From contig NZ_CANKYS010000022.1 in the NCBI RefSeq assembly GCF_947488025.1, positions 1 to 32,364 on the forward strand: a stretch of 32,364 nucleotides of DNA, given 5' to 3'. The DNA is from an uncultured Nocardioides sp. (GTDB lineage: Bacteria > Actinomycetota > Actinomycetes > Propionibacteriales > Nocardioidaceae). Below the pieces are notes generated by a model. The model saw only the letters and a program-made list of their open reading frames with translations. It was not told where the DNA came from and did not search any database. Made by a program: the position numbers and the translations under genes. Below, in pieces: positions 6,550-14,613 of this stretch (position 1 is its first letter; the number at the start of each line of letters is the position of its first letter).

Positions 6550-7001
6550 TCGGCTATCGCGAGCGTCTACGGGTCCCCACCCGGTGGTGGGTGCAGTGGG
6601 TGGTGATGGTCGCCAGCTTCTGGTTGGCGATGGTCGTCGCCGTGCCGGACCGGCTCGCATGGACGGTCACGGCGCTGCTCCTCCTTCTCATGGTGGTCCT
6701 GCTTCGCGGCTACGGGTCGCCCACGATCGCTGTGTCTGACGAGTGGCTCCAGGCGGGACGCGCCAAGATCGAGCGCCGTCACCTGGGTGAGGTCGTGGTG
6801 CTCGACGCGCGGGCCATGCGGTCGCAGGCCGGACCCGAAGCCGACGCTCGCGCCCACTTGTTGCTGCGGCCGTACGTCGCTACCGGTGTACGCATCGCCA
6901 TCGAGGATCCGCATGACCCGGCGCCGTACTGGCTCCTCAGCTCTCGTCGCGCCACATCCCTTGCCGCAGCTCTCGAGGACCAGGCACCTCCTCTGGCGTG
7001 A
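6546..7001 (+). CDS. DUF3093 family membrane protein
   Basis: This 151-residue protein matches the DUF3093 pattern: a short YRERLRVP start, two membrane spans (about 15-33 and 36-54), then a cytoplasmic beta-rich part. That part contains the family-like stretches ISVxDxWLxxGRAKIxRRHLGEVVVLDA, LLLRPYV and DPAPYWLLSSRR near the end. The function of DUF3093 is unknown. It is translationally coupled to the Cys-rich mini-protein before it and precedes the arsR-CDF unit, which has its own promoter. DUF3093 is common in actinobacterial core genomes, so this copy in a metal-gene block may be a paralogue (inference). Confidence 0.8.
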   Translation: MIGYRERLRVPTRWWVQWVVMVASFWLAMVVAVPDRLAWTVTALLLLLMVVLLRGYGSPTIAVSDEWLQAGRAKIERRHLGEVVVLDARAMRSQAGPEADARAHLLLRPYVATGVRIAIEDPHDPAPYWLLSSRRATSLAAALEDQAPPLA

Positions 7002-7013
7002 CTGGGTGAGTAT

Positions 7014-7044
7014 TTGCGTATATGCGCGACCATGCAGATATGAT
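7014..7044 (+). promoter_or_regulatory. Promoter and probable ArsR operator before arsR-CDF
   Basis: A -10 element TATGAT (7039-7044) and a weak -35 element TTGCGT (7014-7019) place the transcript start at about 7051-7052, which is the ATG of arsR, so the message is probably leaderless. The promoter is covered by an AT-rich imperfect dyad, ATATGC...GCAGATAT (about 7020-7041), of the kind ArsR-family metal sensors bind. Negative autoregulation is inferred. Confidence 0.55.
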
Positions 7045-7051
7045 GGGGCCC

Positions 7052-7432
7052 ATGAGCAACCAGGACGACCGCCTCGACATGCCGTCCGACGATCAGGTCG
7101 ACCTGGCGGTGGAGGCATTCCGCATGCTCGCCGACCGCAAGCGCATCAAGATCCTGTGGGCGCTGCTGCACGGTGAGTCCTCGGTCAACGACCTGGCCGA
7201 GCGCGTGGGAGCAAGTTCCTCGGCGGTGAGCCAGCACCTGGCGAAGATGCGCCTCGCGGGTCTTGTCCAGGTGCGCAGGGAGGGCACTTTCGCCTACTAC
7301 ACGGCGGCCGACGAGCACGTGCATCGGTTGTTGGACGAGGCGCTCTTCCATGCCGACCATGCGAACCATCCCGACCGAGGTGCTGTGGTGCACCAACTTC
7401 ACAACGACGATCACCAACGAGGAGACCACTGA
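7052..7432 (+). CDS. ArsR/SmtB-family metal-sensing repressor (CzrA-like)
   Basis: This 126-residue winged-helix repressor has recognition helix region ASSSAVSQHLAKMRLAGLV and wing RREGTFAYY. The last helix carries D87-x-H89 and H100-x-x-H103. That spacing is identical to the alpha-5 Zn(II)/Co(II) site of Staphylococcus CzrA (D84, H86, H97, H100), so a Zn, Co or Ni response is likely. No ArsR-type Cys pair is present and the protein lacks cysteine. The tail is His-rich. I chose ATG 7052 over ATG 7022 because the -10 TATGAT lies between them. It overlaps the exporter start by one base (TGATG), so the sensor and its target are one unit. Confidence 0.88.
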   Translation: MSNQDDRLDMPSDDQVDLAVEAFRMLADRKRIKILWALLHGESSVNDLAERVGASSSAVSQHLAKMRLAGLVQVRREGTFAYYTAADEHVHRLLDEALFHADHANHPDRGAVVHQLHNDDHQRGDH

Positions 7433-8337
7433 TGGGTGCCGGACACGGACATGGAACGGGTCATGCTGGAGCACGCCACCGGTGGCGTCTGGTCGTGGCT
7501 TTCGGGCTCGTCGCATCATTCTTCGTCATCGAGCTGGTGTTCGGGCTGATCTCCGGGTCCCTGGCGCTCATCTCGGACGCCGGCCACATGGCCGCGGACG
7601 TCGTCGCGCTGGGCGCGGCGCTGGCGGCGACCAAGATCGCCACCCGACCGGACCGTTCCGGGAGACGCAGCTATGGCTCCTACCGGGCCGAGATCTTCGC
7701 CTCGGGACTGACCGTGCTGATCATGCTCGGGGTGTCCGCCTACGTGGTGATCGAGGCGGTCGGTCGGCTGGGCGAGGACATCGAGATCCAGGCCGGGCCC
7801 GTTCTCGTCGTCGGGGTGCTCGGCCTGCTGATCAACGTGATCTCCATCGTGCTGTTGCGCGGCGGCTCTGAGGAGTCGCTCAACGTCAAGGGCGCCTACT
7901 ACGAGGTCGTGGCCGATGCTGCTGGCAGCGTCGGCGTCATCGCGGCCGGGATCCTCGTCGCCACCACCGGCCAAGGCTGGTGGGACACCGTCGTGGCACT
8001 GGCGATCGGTGTGTTCGTGGCAGTCCGGGCAGTCGTCCTCGGACGGGAGGTGCTTGCCGTGCTCGGCCAGCACGTGCCCGAGGGGATGCAGCTCGACCAG
8101 GTCGTCCGGGACCTCGAGTCCGTTCCGGGCGTCGCCGACGTCCACGACCTCCATGTCTGGACACTGACGTCTGGGATGTATGTCGCCACGGCACACCTCG
8201 TGGTTGCGGACGAGTCCTCAGCCCAGGCCGTCCTCGACGAGGCTCGGGGCGTCATGCGTCGCGAGCACCACATCGAGCACGCCACCCTCCAGGTCGAGTC
8301 GCGTGCGACCAAGGCGTGCGACGAATCGACGTGGTGA
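7432..8337 (+). CDS. Cation diffusion facilitator (CDF) metal exporter
   Basis: This is a 301-residue CDF transporter of the CzcD/ZitB type that exports Zn and similar divalent cations by proton exchange. It has a His-rich N-terminus (HGHGTGH), six membrane spans up to about residue 210, and a cytoplasmic C-terminal domain containing DVHDLHVWTLTSG, typical for metal-induced dimerisation. The TM2 site is H52-xxx-D56. The TM5 site reads E158-xxx-D162, with Glu where many Zn CDFs have His, a change that could alter metal choice. The ribosome site GGAGACCAC lies inside arsR, and the start overlaps the arsR stop by one base. Substrate is likely Zn, Co or Ni, going by the CzrA-like regulator. Confidence 0.9.
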   Translation: MGAGHGHGTGHAGARHRWRLVVAFGLVASFFVIELVFGLISGSLALISDAGHMAADVVALGAALAATKIATRPDRSGRRSYGSYRAEIFASGLTVLIMLGVSAYVVIEAVGRLGEDIEIQAGPVLVVGVLGLLINVISIVLLRGGSEESLNVKGAYYEVVADAAGSVGVIAAGILVATTGQGWWDTVVALAIGVFVAVRAVVLGREVLAVLGQHVPEGMQLDQVVRDLESVPGVADVHDLHVWTLTSGMYVATAHLVVADESSAQAVLDEARGVMRREHHIEHATLQVESRATKACDESTW

Positions 8338-8506
8338 TCCGCCCACGGCGGCTGGGGGCCAGGCGTCGCACCAGACGGCAGGACCGCTACGAGTGCGGCT
8401 ACGACGGCGCTCGCCAGCAGGGCGGTCCCACCTCTCCAGGTCACGTCCCACCGTAGTGGTCGTGGGAGAGCCGTTGAACGACGAACTCCTCGGTACGACG
8501 CCGCAG

Positions 8507-8544
8507 AGCGCCGGGCGCGGACCGCGTGGTCCACGCCCGGCGCT
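8507..8544. terminator. Bidirectional hairpin between CDF and phoA
   Basis: Arms AGCGCCGGGCG (8507-8517) and CGCCCGGCGCT (8534-8544) pair perfectly; after one mismatch GGACC (8519-8523) pairs with GGTCC (8528-8532) around a GCGT loop. It sits between two convergent genes and can serve both. The 8338-8506 stretch before it shows no convincing gene. Confidence 0.75.
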
Positions 8545-8585
8545 GTGCGTCATGAGCGAAAGGGCTCGTGTCGGTTGAGCTCGTC

Positions 8586-10331
8586 TCAGCGGCGGGTCAC
8601 CCGGACCTTCTGGCGGTCGGTCGCCGAGCCCCCCCTGCCGCTCACGGTCGCCTTCACGGTCAGCTTGCCGACCCTCGCCTTGGTCGTCTTGAGCGTGACG
8701 CGGCCGCCGGCGGCTCGCAGCGTCTTGCGGGCCACGGTCTTGCCGTCGCGCACCAGGCGCACGGTCACCTTGTCGCCTGCGGCCGCGGCCACGGCGACGG
8801 AGAGCCCCCTGCGAGCCAGGGCCACCTTGGTGATGCGCGAGGCCGCCGCTACTGAGACGACCGGCTTCACCGCAGCCGGCGTACCGGGCGTCGGGCTGGT
8901 CGTCGGGGCCGGTGTGGTGGTGGGCGGCGTCGTGGTCGGCGTCCCGGGCAGGGTGCTGGGGGTGCGGCCGAGGAGGGTGGCGAACAGGTCGGTCTGGTCG
9001 ATGACGCCGGTGACGTTCGCGGCCTGGGGGCCGGAGGCGGCGACGCGGATCTGGGCGCCGGTGTGGTCGGAGCCGGCGTCGCTGGTCGAGTAGGCGACCG
9101 TCATGGGGTCACCGTCGGCGGTCTTGACGGTCGCGAGCTGCTTGCCGTCGTCCGGGCTGCCGCCCACGATCTGGGTGGAGTGGGCGTGGTCGCCGGTGAC
9201 GACGACGAGGGTGTCGGGGTGCTTGTCCTGGTAGGCGAGGGCGACTGCGACGGTCTCGTCGAGCTCCTTGAGATCGCCGATGGCGCCGCAGATGTCGGAG
9301 GAGTGCTCCTGCTTGTCGATCATCGCGCTCTCGGCCTGCAGGAAGAACCCGTTGGGGTTGTCGAGCAGCTCGATCGACTTCTCGGTCATCGCGGACAGGT
9401 CGGGCTGGTTCCCACGGTTCGCAGGCTCGCACGTGGTCTCGGGTCCGCCGGCGCCGGCGGCGGTGGCGACCAGCGGCTTGTACATCGGGGTCATGTTGCC
9501 GCCCGCGAAGAGACCGAGGACCGGGCCGCCCGCCAGCGACGTCACGTTGTCGAGTCCGGCGGCGTCCTGGACGAGGCGGTACTTGTGGGTGTCCTGGGCG
9601 TACGAGAGCACGCTGGGCCCGGCGTCGGTGGGCTGGGCGTAGCGGGCTGCGCCGCCGCCCATGAGGACGTCGATCTTGTTGTCGACGAGCTGCTCCGCGA
9701 TGGAGCCCTTGCCGCCGTTGGTCTTGCGGGCCGGGGCGCAGTTGGCCATGTCGGTGGGGCCGTGGCAGGCGCGGGCGTTGATGTGGGCGCCGGCGGCGGC
9801 CGGGGTGGCGTCGGTGACCTCGGAGGTCGTGATGTTCCCGACGAGCTTGCCCTGCTTCTTGTACTTCTCCAGGACGGTCTCGTAGTCCTCACCGGGCACG
9901 TTCGCTGCGGTGCTGGGGCCCTGGGAGACGCGCCCGTCGACGGTCTTCTTGCCGGTGGACCACGCGCTGGCGGTGGGCGCTGAGTCGGACACGTAGGCGA
10001 TGGGGTAGTCGGGGCCGGCGCCGACCTTGAGGCCGTAGGTGGTCATCGCGCCGGTGAACGGCAGGGCATCGAGGGCGGGGAAGCGGCCACCGGCGCCGTA
10101 CTCGTAGTTGCGAGCGGCGGTGATCATGGCGTCGTCCATGCCGTCGCCGATGATCAGGATGACGTTGCGCGGCTTGGCAGGGTTGATCTGTTGGGCGAGC
10201 TCGGCCGAGCGCTCCTGGGAGAAGCCGATGGGTGTGGGGGAGGGGATGGCTGCTGTCGCGGCGATGCTGCCGACGGTCACGAGGCCGGCGAGGGCCGCCA
10301 TTGTGGTGACGACGCGCTTCTTGCTGTGCAC
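8586..10331 (-). CDS. phoA: Secreted PhoA-type alkaline phosphatase with C-terminal beta domain
   Basis: A 581-residue exported phosphomonoesterase. The signal peptide (about 1-28) precedes the alkaline phosphatase fold (about 55-470) with metal ligand D63 (IIGDGM), nucleophile S117 (SDSAPTASAWSTG), the E/D region ESAMIDKQEHSSD, TGDHAH, and the last Zn His in SDHTG. A Thr/Pro-rich linker (TPTTTPPTTTPAPTT) then leads to a roughly 90-residue Lys/Arg/Val-rich beta domain, probably Ig-like and wall-interacting. The GTG start at 10331 follows GGAAGGAA; a longer upstream frame was not used because that extension is low-complexity and lacks signal-peptide features. I saw no PHO box. The role is phosphate scavenging from organic phosphates outside the cell. 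Confidence 0.9.
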   Translation of the reverse strand: MHSKKRVVTTMAALAGLVTVGSIAATAAIPSPTPIGFSQERSAELAQQINPAKPRNVILIIGDGMDDAMITAARNYEYGAGGRFPALDALPFTGAMTTYGLKVGAGPDYPIAYVSDSAPTASAWSTGKKTVDGRVSQGPSTAANVPGEDYETVLEKYKKQGKLVGNITTSEVTDATPAAAGAHINARACHGPTDMANCAPARKTNGGKGSIAEQLVDNKIDVLMGGGAARYAQPTDAGPSVLSYAQDTHKYRLVQDAAGLDNVTSLAGGPVLGLFAGGNMTPMYKPLVATAAGAGGPETTCEPANRGNQPDLSAMTEKSIELLDNPNGFFLQAESAMIDKQEHSSDICGAIGDLKELDETVAVALAYQDKHPDTLVVVTGDHAHSTQIVGGSPDDGKQLATVKTADGDPMTVAYSTSDAGSDHTGAQIRVAASGPQAANVTGVIDQTDLFATLLGRTPSTLPGTPTTTPPTTTPAPTTSPTPGTPAAVKPVVSVAAASRITKVALARRGLSVAVAAAAGDKVTVRLVRDGKTVARKTLRAAGGRVTLKTTKARVGKLTVKATVSGRGGSATDRQKVRVTRR

Positions 10332-10419
10332 GAGGGGTTCCTTCCGAAGTCCGACTGACGTCTGCACCCTGCAGCGCGCGAGCATCCGGACGGAGGGCGG
10401 AAGGGAACGAGTGCGTGAC

Positions 10420-10460
10420 TCGGAGGCGGCGGGCAGGGGTTGCCTGTCCGCCGCCTCCGA
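10420..10460. terminator. Long hairpin downstream of the PepSY gene
   Basis: Arms 10420-10437 and 10443-10460 form an 18-bp stem with one G-U pair and a 5-base loop. It lies 20 bases after the minus-strand PepSY stop, so it probably terminates that transcript ahead of phoA. Confidence 0.75.
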
Positions 10461-10480
10461 CGGTGCGCTCCAGGGCTCGC

Positions 10481-11882
10481 CTACTGGGCGCCGAACCACC
10501 TGGTCAGGGCCGGCACCCGACGCACCACCAGCTGGTCGAACACCAGGACGGCGAGCAGCGTCACCCCGAAGAACGGCAGCAGCACACCCAGCACCACCAG
10601 GCCTGCCAGGAGCCACGGCGACCCGGCCACGGGCATCCGTCCCCGCGGGGCATCGAGGCCGGCGCCGCGGCGACGGCGGCGCCACCACATCAACGGGCCG
10701 GTCACGCACGAGGCGATGATGACCGCGCACATCAGCGCAGACGCCCAGAACGTCACCAGACCGAGCGAGCGCCCTTCGTGCAGCCCGATGCCCTGGGCGA
10801 CCACCTTGGCGAGCAGTGGGTAGTCGTCGTAACCGTAGGTCGACACGACCTCGCCGCCGAACCGGTCCACGTGGACGGTCTGCTCGTCCGAGGGTGCGTC
10901 GAAGGCGTAGCCGATGGCGGAGTACACGCCGTCGTCGCCGTCGGGCAGGGCGACCGTCATCGGGTGCCGCAGTCCCTCGCCGGCTGCGACTTCGATGGCG
11001 GTGTCGACGTTCGCGACGGCGCCTTGGTGGCCTTGGTCGTCAGACGTGGGCACCTCGGTCTTGCCAGAACCCCACGGGACGGCGTGGCTGTGCGGCAGGG
11101 ACTCATCGAGCGTGGAGGCGGGGTTGGACTCGGCCCCGTGGTCGAGGCTCCACATGGAGGTGCCCTGATTGGTGGCGAGCTCCTGGACCTGGGCTCCCCA
11201 GAACCCGGTCCACGGCAGCCCGGAGACCAGGAGCGTCACCAACCCCACTCCCCGCCACGGCGCCGATGCGTGCGTGCCACGAACGCAGGGACTTCGGTTT
11301 GCGCGAGCGCGCGCGGCGTCCGCGCCAGAACAGGTAGTAGCCGAGCAGAGCGGTGACCAGGGCCCAGCAGGCGCCGAGTTCCATGAGCCGGTCACCCCAC
11401 ACCCCCGACATCAGGTCGGCGTGCAGCCGGACGGCGTACCCGCTGAGGGTGGTGTCGGGGTTCAACGACCCGAGGACCTCGCCACCCCAGGGGTTGACGA
11501 AGATCTCGCGGGGCGACCCGTCAGGCATCTCAGCGGTGATGACGGTCGCGCGTCCCTCCGAGCGCGGCTCCGCCACGGCCAGGAGGGTTGCATCGGGGTA
11601 GGCGCGCTCAGCAGCGTCGAGCTGGGCGCTGTAGGGCTGCTGGAAGTCCATCCCGGCTGGCTGGTCCGCGCCGAACAGGTCGGGGTGCAGCAGCGGCTCG
11701 AGCTGGAACCGGAACAGGTAGATGAGGCCGGTGGAGGCGAGCACCAGCAGGACGGGGACGACAACGATGCTGGCGAAGAAGTGCCAGCGCCACACGGCGC
11801 GGAACCAGCCGCCGGACGTGGGGCGGGCTTCGGGGCGTGATGGGGCTGGCCGCGCGCGTGGGCGCGGGTCGAGCTGGGTCAT
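10481..11882 (-). pseudogene. PepSY-associated TM protein, frameshifted
   Basis: Two frames together encode a full PepSY-TM protein of about 465 residues. The first frame (ATG 11882 after GAGGAG) gives WFRAVWRWHFFAS, a first membrane span, a long external PepSY region and a second span, then RSWHARIGAVAG. The second frame resumes at VGLVTLLVSGLPWTGFWG and continues through the second PepSY region and the last spans to the stop at 10481. The switch falls in a G-rich run (plus-strand 11243-11253, CCCCACTCCCC); removing one base there restores the frame. PepSY-TM proteins are linked to iron or copper handling and surface reductases. The frameshift is either a real inactivation or a sequencing error; strong conservation on both sides suggests it is recent or artefactual. 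Confidence 0.75.
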
Positions 11883-11981
11883 GGGTCTCCTCGATGGACC
11901 CGGCAGGGCCGGGCAGGACGGAACGCGTCGACGGACCGCCCAGGGTGCGAAGCACTGGGCGGGGTCGAGGGCGTGGAGCTG

Positions 11982-12614
11982 TCAGGCGGCGAGGAGGGAT
12001 GGTGGGCCGCGACGCACGACACTGCCGGACACGATGCGCGGCAGGATCGACGTGACGGGAGCCGGCACCGCGGCTGGAGTGGGTGCGGTCGGCGTAGCCA
12101 GCGTCAGCACTGGAAGAAGCAAGGCGCGCCAGATGAGCGTCAGCACGGTCCACACGGCGCGCTCACCTGCCGCGAGCCAGGCGCCGACCACCAGGGCCGC
12201 CGCGAGGTGCACGAGGAGCATGCGAACGTCAGACGGGAAGGCGTGGTCGGACAGTTGCGTGATGACGCTCCCGTCGGCCGCGGCCATGGCGTGCGCGTCG
12301 TGGGCGCCGCCGGGGGCGCCTGACGAGGTGAGACGAGCAGTCGAGTTCGCTCCGCCATCGGAGGCAGCCGCCAACGCAAGCGTCGCGTGAGCGACGAACT
12401 GGCCGCCGACCGTGAGCAGGACGATACGAGCAGCAGAAGCTGGACGCGCGAGGAACGGCGCAAGGGCCGCGCTCAGGGCAAGGACGAGGAACGCCAGCGC
12501 CGGAGGCGACGGAGCAGGCCCCTTGGCACTGAGGTGCGCAGCGACGGCCACCAACGTCGCTGCCGTCGCAACAGTCGTGGCGCGCGTCCAGCGCAGCCCC
12601 GGTGCGGCGGTCAT
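11982..12614 (-). CDS. Membrane protein adjacent to PepSY gene, His-bearing loop
   Basis: This 210-residue protein has about four membrane spans (near 12-28, 38-58, 65-85, 130-160). An extracytoplasmic loop of about 40 residues carries the cluster GAHDAHAM and SDHAFPSD. The C-terminal tail is proline/alanine-rich and ends in VRRGPPSLLAA. I chose ATG 12614 because the sequence upstream of it lacks membrane-protein character. I do not know a named function; similar small membrane proteins next to PepSY-TM and copper genes occur in actinobacteria, from memory only. The His cluster hints at metal binding. It is separated from the PepSY gene by 99 bases on the same strand and may be cotranscribed with it. 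Confidence 0.7.
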   Translation of the reverse strand: MTAAPGLRWTRATTVATAATLVAVAAHLSAKGPAPSPPALAFLVLALSAALAPFLARPASAARIVLLTVGGQFVAHATLALAAASDGGANSTARLTSSGAPGGAHDAHAMAAADGSVITQLSDHAFPSDVRMLLVHLAAALVVGAWLAAGERAVWTVLTLIWRALLLPVLTLATPTAPTPAAVPAPVTSILPRIVSGSVVRRGPPSLLAA

Positions 12615-12731
12615 GCCAGCAGTGTCCCACGGCCGGGGATCCCTCCCGGAGGATCCGTTGTGAGCGTCGAGACTCTGACCCGGGGTGTGCGGCGGGGTCG
12701 TTGACATGGGCCAAGGGACAGGCCGACCACA

Positions 12732-12759
12732 CCGACCCGGCCACCGTCGAGCGGGTCGG
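12732..12759. terminator. Hairpin after the BASS transporter
   Basis: CCGACCCG (12732-12739) pairs with CGGGTCGG (12752-12759) around a 12-base loop, 53 bases beyond the minus-strand stop at 12813. It is shorter than the other hairpins here. The surrounding 12615-12812 region shows no gene. Confidence 0.45.
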
Positions 12760-12812
12760 CGCGCCCTCTGCCCTGAAGCGCAGCACGTGGGTGGTGCGGG
12801 TCAGCCGTCGTG

Positions 12813-13823
12813 TCAGCCGACCGTCATCGGCTCATCGACGTCTTCAGGGACCAGACGGGGGACGAACCGCACCAGGACGACCATCGCGACCAGCTCCACC
12901 ATCGTCTGCGTGACCACCGCGAGCGGCGCGATGTCGAACGCAGCTGGCAGGGCGAGCGCGAGAGGGAGCACGACCAGCGAGTTGCGGGTCGCGAACGAGA
13001 ACGCGACGGCACGGGTCCCCGGTGCGTCAAGCCGAGCCGCACGGCCGGCGAACACCCCGCAGGCCACCGTCACCACCACGAACACCACGTACAGCGGCAC
13101 GAGTCTGGCCAGGTCGAACGCCCGAGAACCCACCGCAGCGACCTGCGAGCCGATGACCACCGCCAGCGTCGCCATCATCAGCGGCACCATCGCCGCAGCC
13201 ATCACTGCCGCCACCATCTCGCCGAACCGGTGCCGACGCCCGAGCGCCTGCACCAGCGCCGCAGCAGACAGCGGCGCCACGATGAGCACGACGAAAGCCT
13301 CGATGAACGGGGCCACGTCGACCACGTCGAGGACCTCGCGGCCGGCGAACATCCACAAGTAGAGCGGCAGCAGCAGCATCTGCGCCAGCATCAGCAGCGG
13401 CGTGGCTGCGAGCAGCCGCGCACGGGCACCACCGGCGAGGCCGGTGAACACGATGACGTAGTCGATGCACGGCGTGAGCAGCACCAGCAGCACCCCCAGC
13501 ATCAGGCCGCGGTCGTCGGCCACGAACCGCGACAACCCGAAGGCGAGCAGCGGGACCACCACGAAGTTGCCCACCAGCACCGTTCCCAGGAACCGGACGT
13601 CGCCGAACGCACGGCCCACCTCGATGAGCGGGACGCCGAGGAACGTCGCGAACAGCAGCAGCGCCAGCACCGGGTTGATGGTGTGCTCCAGCGTCGGAGC
13701 TGTACCCGGGGCTGACAGGCCGAGCACCGCGCCTGCAAGGATGGCGGCCAGGTACAGGAGCACCTGGTGTGTGTCCCACCACGCCACCAGCACATGTGTG
13801 CGCGAGGGCGGCGTCGTGCTCAC
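12813..13823 (-). CDS. BASS/ACR3-like transporter (putative arsenite or anion efflux)
   Basis: A 336-residue polytopic membrane protein of the bile acid:sodium symporter superfamily with about ten spans. The stretch LLTPCIDYVIVFTGLAGG resembles the conserved Cys-containing span of ACR3-type arsenite permeases, where the Cys is essential. This supports a metalloid efflux role, though the wider BASS family also moves organic anions. The GTG start overlaps the merR stop (GTGA), so a MerR-type metal sensor controls it directly. No arsenate reductase or ArsR-type arsenic sensor is nearby. Family confident; substrate uncertain. Confidence 0.8.
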   Translation of the reverse strand: MSTTPPSRTHVLVAWWDTHQVLLYLAAILAGAVLGLSAPGTAPTLEHTINPVLALLLFATFLGVPLIEVGRAFGDVRFLGTVLVGNFVVVPLLAFGLSRFVADDRGLMLGVLLVLLTPCIDYVIVFTGLAGGARARLLAATPLLMLAQMLLLPLYLWMFAGREVLDVVDVAPFIEAFVVLIVAPLSAAALVQALGRRHRFGEMVAAVMAAAMVPLMMATLAVVIGSQVAAVGSRAFDLARLVPLYVVFVVVTVACGVFAGRAARLDAPGTRAVAFSFATRNSLVVLPLALALPAAFDIAPLAVVTQTMVELVAMVVLVRFVPRLVPEDVDEPMTVG

Positions 13824-14272
13824 GGTCGACCCCCACAGGTCGCAGTGCTCACGCCGCGTGCGGTGCCTGCGGCACCCTCGGCCAGCAGCATGCACTCGCT
13901 CCGGCAGGACGCGACGCTGTCGGGGCACGCTGCGACGCTCGAGGTGGCAGCCGCCAGGCGGCGGCGCAACAGCCGTAGCCCCGCCAGTTGCCTGTCCACC
14001 TCGGCCAACCGGTCACGCAGCTTCGGATGCAGCGTCTCGCGGACCTGCGTGCACGTCTCACCCTCCACCGCGCTCAGCAGGTCCACGATCTCCGGCAGCG
14101 AGAGCCCGAGGTGCTTGGCGGACTCCACGAAGGACAACCGCTCGAGCACCGACTCGTCGTAGGAGCGGTAGCCGTTGGCCTCGCGCTGCGCCTCGAGCAG
14201 GCCGACAGTCTCGTAGTACCGCAGCGTGGTGGCCGGAATGCCGGACCTGGTCGCCACCTCGGAGATGCGCAC
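13820..14272 (-). CDS. MerR-family metal-responsive regulator
   Basis: This 150-residue protein has the MerR N-terminus (VRISEVATRSGIPATTLRYYE), the RSYDES...LSFVESAKHLGLSLPEI second half of the DNA-binding domain, and a long dimerisation helix. Cysteines sit at C74 (start of the dimer helix), C116, C123, C127 and C146. C74 plus C116-x6-C123 resembles the metal site of CadR/PbrR/MerR proteins (CadR C77, C112, C119), though its helix is about seven residues longer. It is coupled by a 4-nt overlap to the BASS transporter. The GTG start at 14272 lies about two bases from the predicted transcript start, so the mRNA is probably leaderless. Metal identity (As, Cd, Pb, Hg or other) cannot be read from the sequence. 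Confidence 0.85.
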   Translation of the reverse strand: MRISEVATRSGIPATTLRYYETVGLLEAQREANGYRSYDESVLERLSFVESAKHLGLSLPEIVDLLSAVEGETCTQVRETLHPKLRDRLAEVDRQLAGLRLLRRRLAAATSSVAACPDSVASCRSECMLLAEGAAGTARGVSTATCGGRP

Positions 14273-14280
14273 GCACCGAG

Positions 14281-14311
14281 CGTAGACATTCCAGTCGACT
14301 CGAAGGTCCAA
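14281..14311 (-). promoter_or_regulatory. MerR-type promoter with 19-bp spacer and operator dyad
   Basis: Read on the minus strand, TTGGAC (-35, 14311-14306) and TCTACG (-10, 14286-14281) are exactly 19 bp apart, the hallmark of MerR-activated promoters. The spacer holds an imperfect dyad, ACCTTCGAGT-CG-ACTGGAATGT (8 of 10 pairs). The predicted start is about 14274, next to the merR GTG, implying autoregulation of merR and the transporter. Confidence 0.65.
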
Positions 14312-14409
14312 TCGCCGTTGACGAGGGTTCGCCGCAAGCCACCGACCTCGGGCCAGCTCTCCACCCAGCCGAGCGAGCGGACCAGAGGCAAACCGGGGAG
14401 CCAACCAGA

Positions 14410-14442
14410 CCGCCCCCGACCTGCACGTCAGGTCGGGGGCGG
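14410..14442. terminator. Perfect 14-bp hairpin overlapping a stop codon
   Basis: CCGCCCCCGACCTG (14410-14423) pairs with CAGGTCGGGGGCGG (14429-14442) around CACGT. It contains the stop of the small minus-strand gene at 14428 and lies between it and merR. Confidence 0.75.
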
Positions 14443-14592
14443 TTCTGCGTCCCCCGCAGCCCTCTGCTGGTCCTCCAGCCGGTCCTGCCGGCTGTACTTG
14501 CGGTAGCCCACCAGGATGCCACCTCCGACGATGACGATGAGCACCACCGCCACGATGAGGTAGACGCCCGTGCTCGTGATCATGACAACCAT
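14428..14592 (-). CDS. Small single-span membrane protein
   Basis: A 54-residue protein: MVVMITSTG, one strong hydrophobic span (about 8-28), then a charged cytoplasmic-type tail YRKYSRQDRLEDQQRAAGDAEPPPT. The family is not recognised. ATG 14592 has a GAGAGG site 10 bases upstream; GTG 14613 is an alternative start adding seven residues (total 61). The terminator hairpin overlaps its stop codon, a common layout for a real short gene. No clear neighbour links. Confidence 0.5.
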   Translation of the reverse strand: MVVMITSTGVYLIVAVVLIVIVGGGILVGYRKYSRQDRLEDQQRAAGDAEPPPT

Positions 14593-14613
14593 GCGGCTGC
14601 GCCCTCTCGTCAC

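Noticed and set aside
7899..8534. Minus-strand frame with a signal-like stretch after the CDF gene
   Set aside because: Its C-terminal two thirds are antisense to the CDF gene and Ser/Thr/Arg-rich low complexity; the hydrophobic part is probably chance.
8586..10331. PHO box regulation of the alkaline phosphatase
   Set aside because: I looked for GTTCACC-type direct repeats upstream of 10331 and found none, so phosphate control is not claimed.
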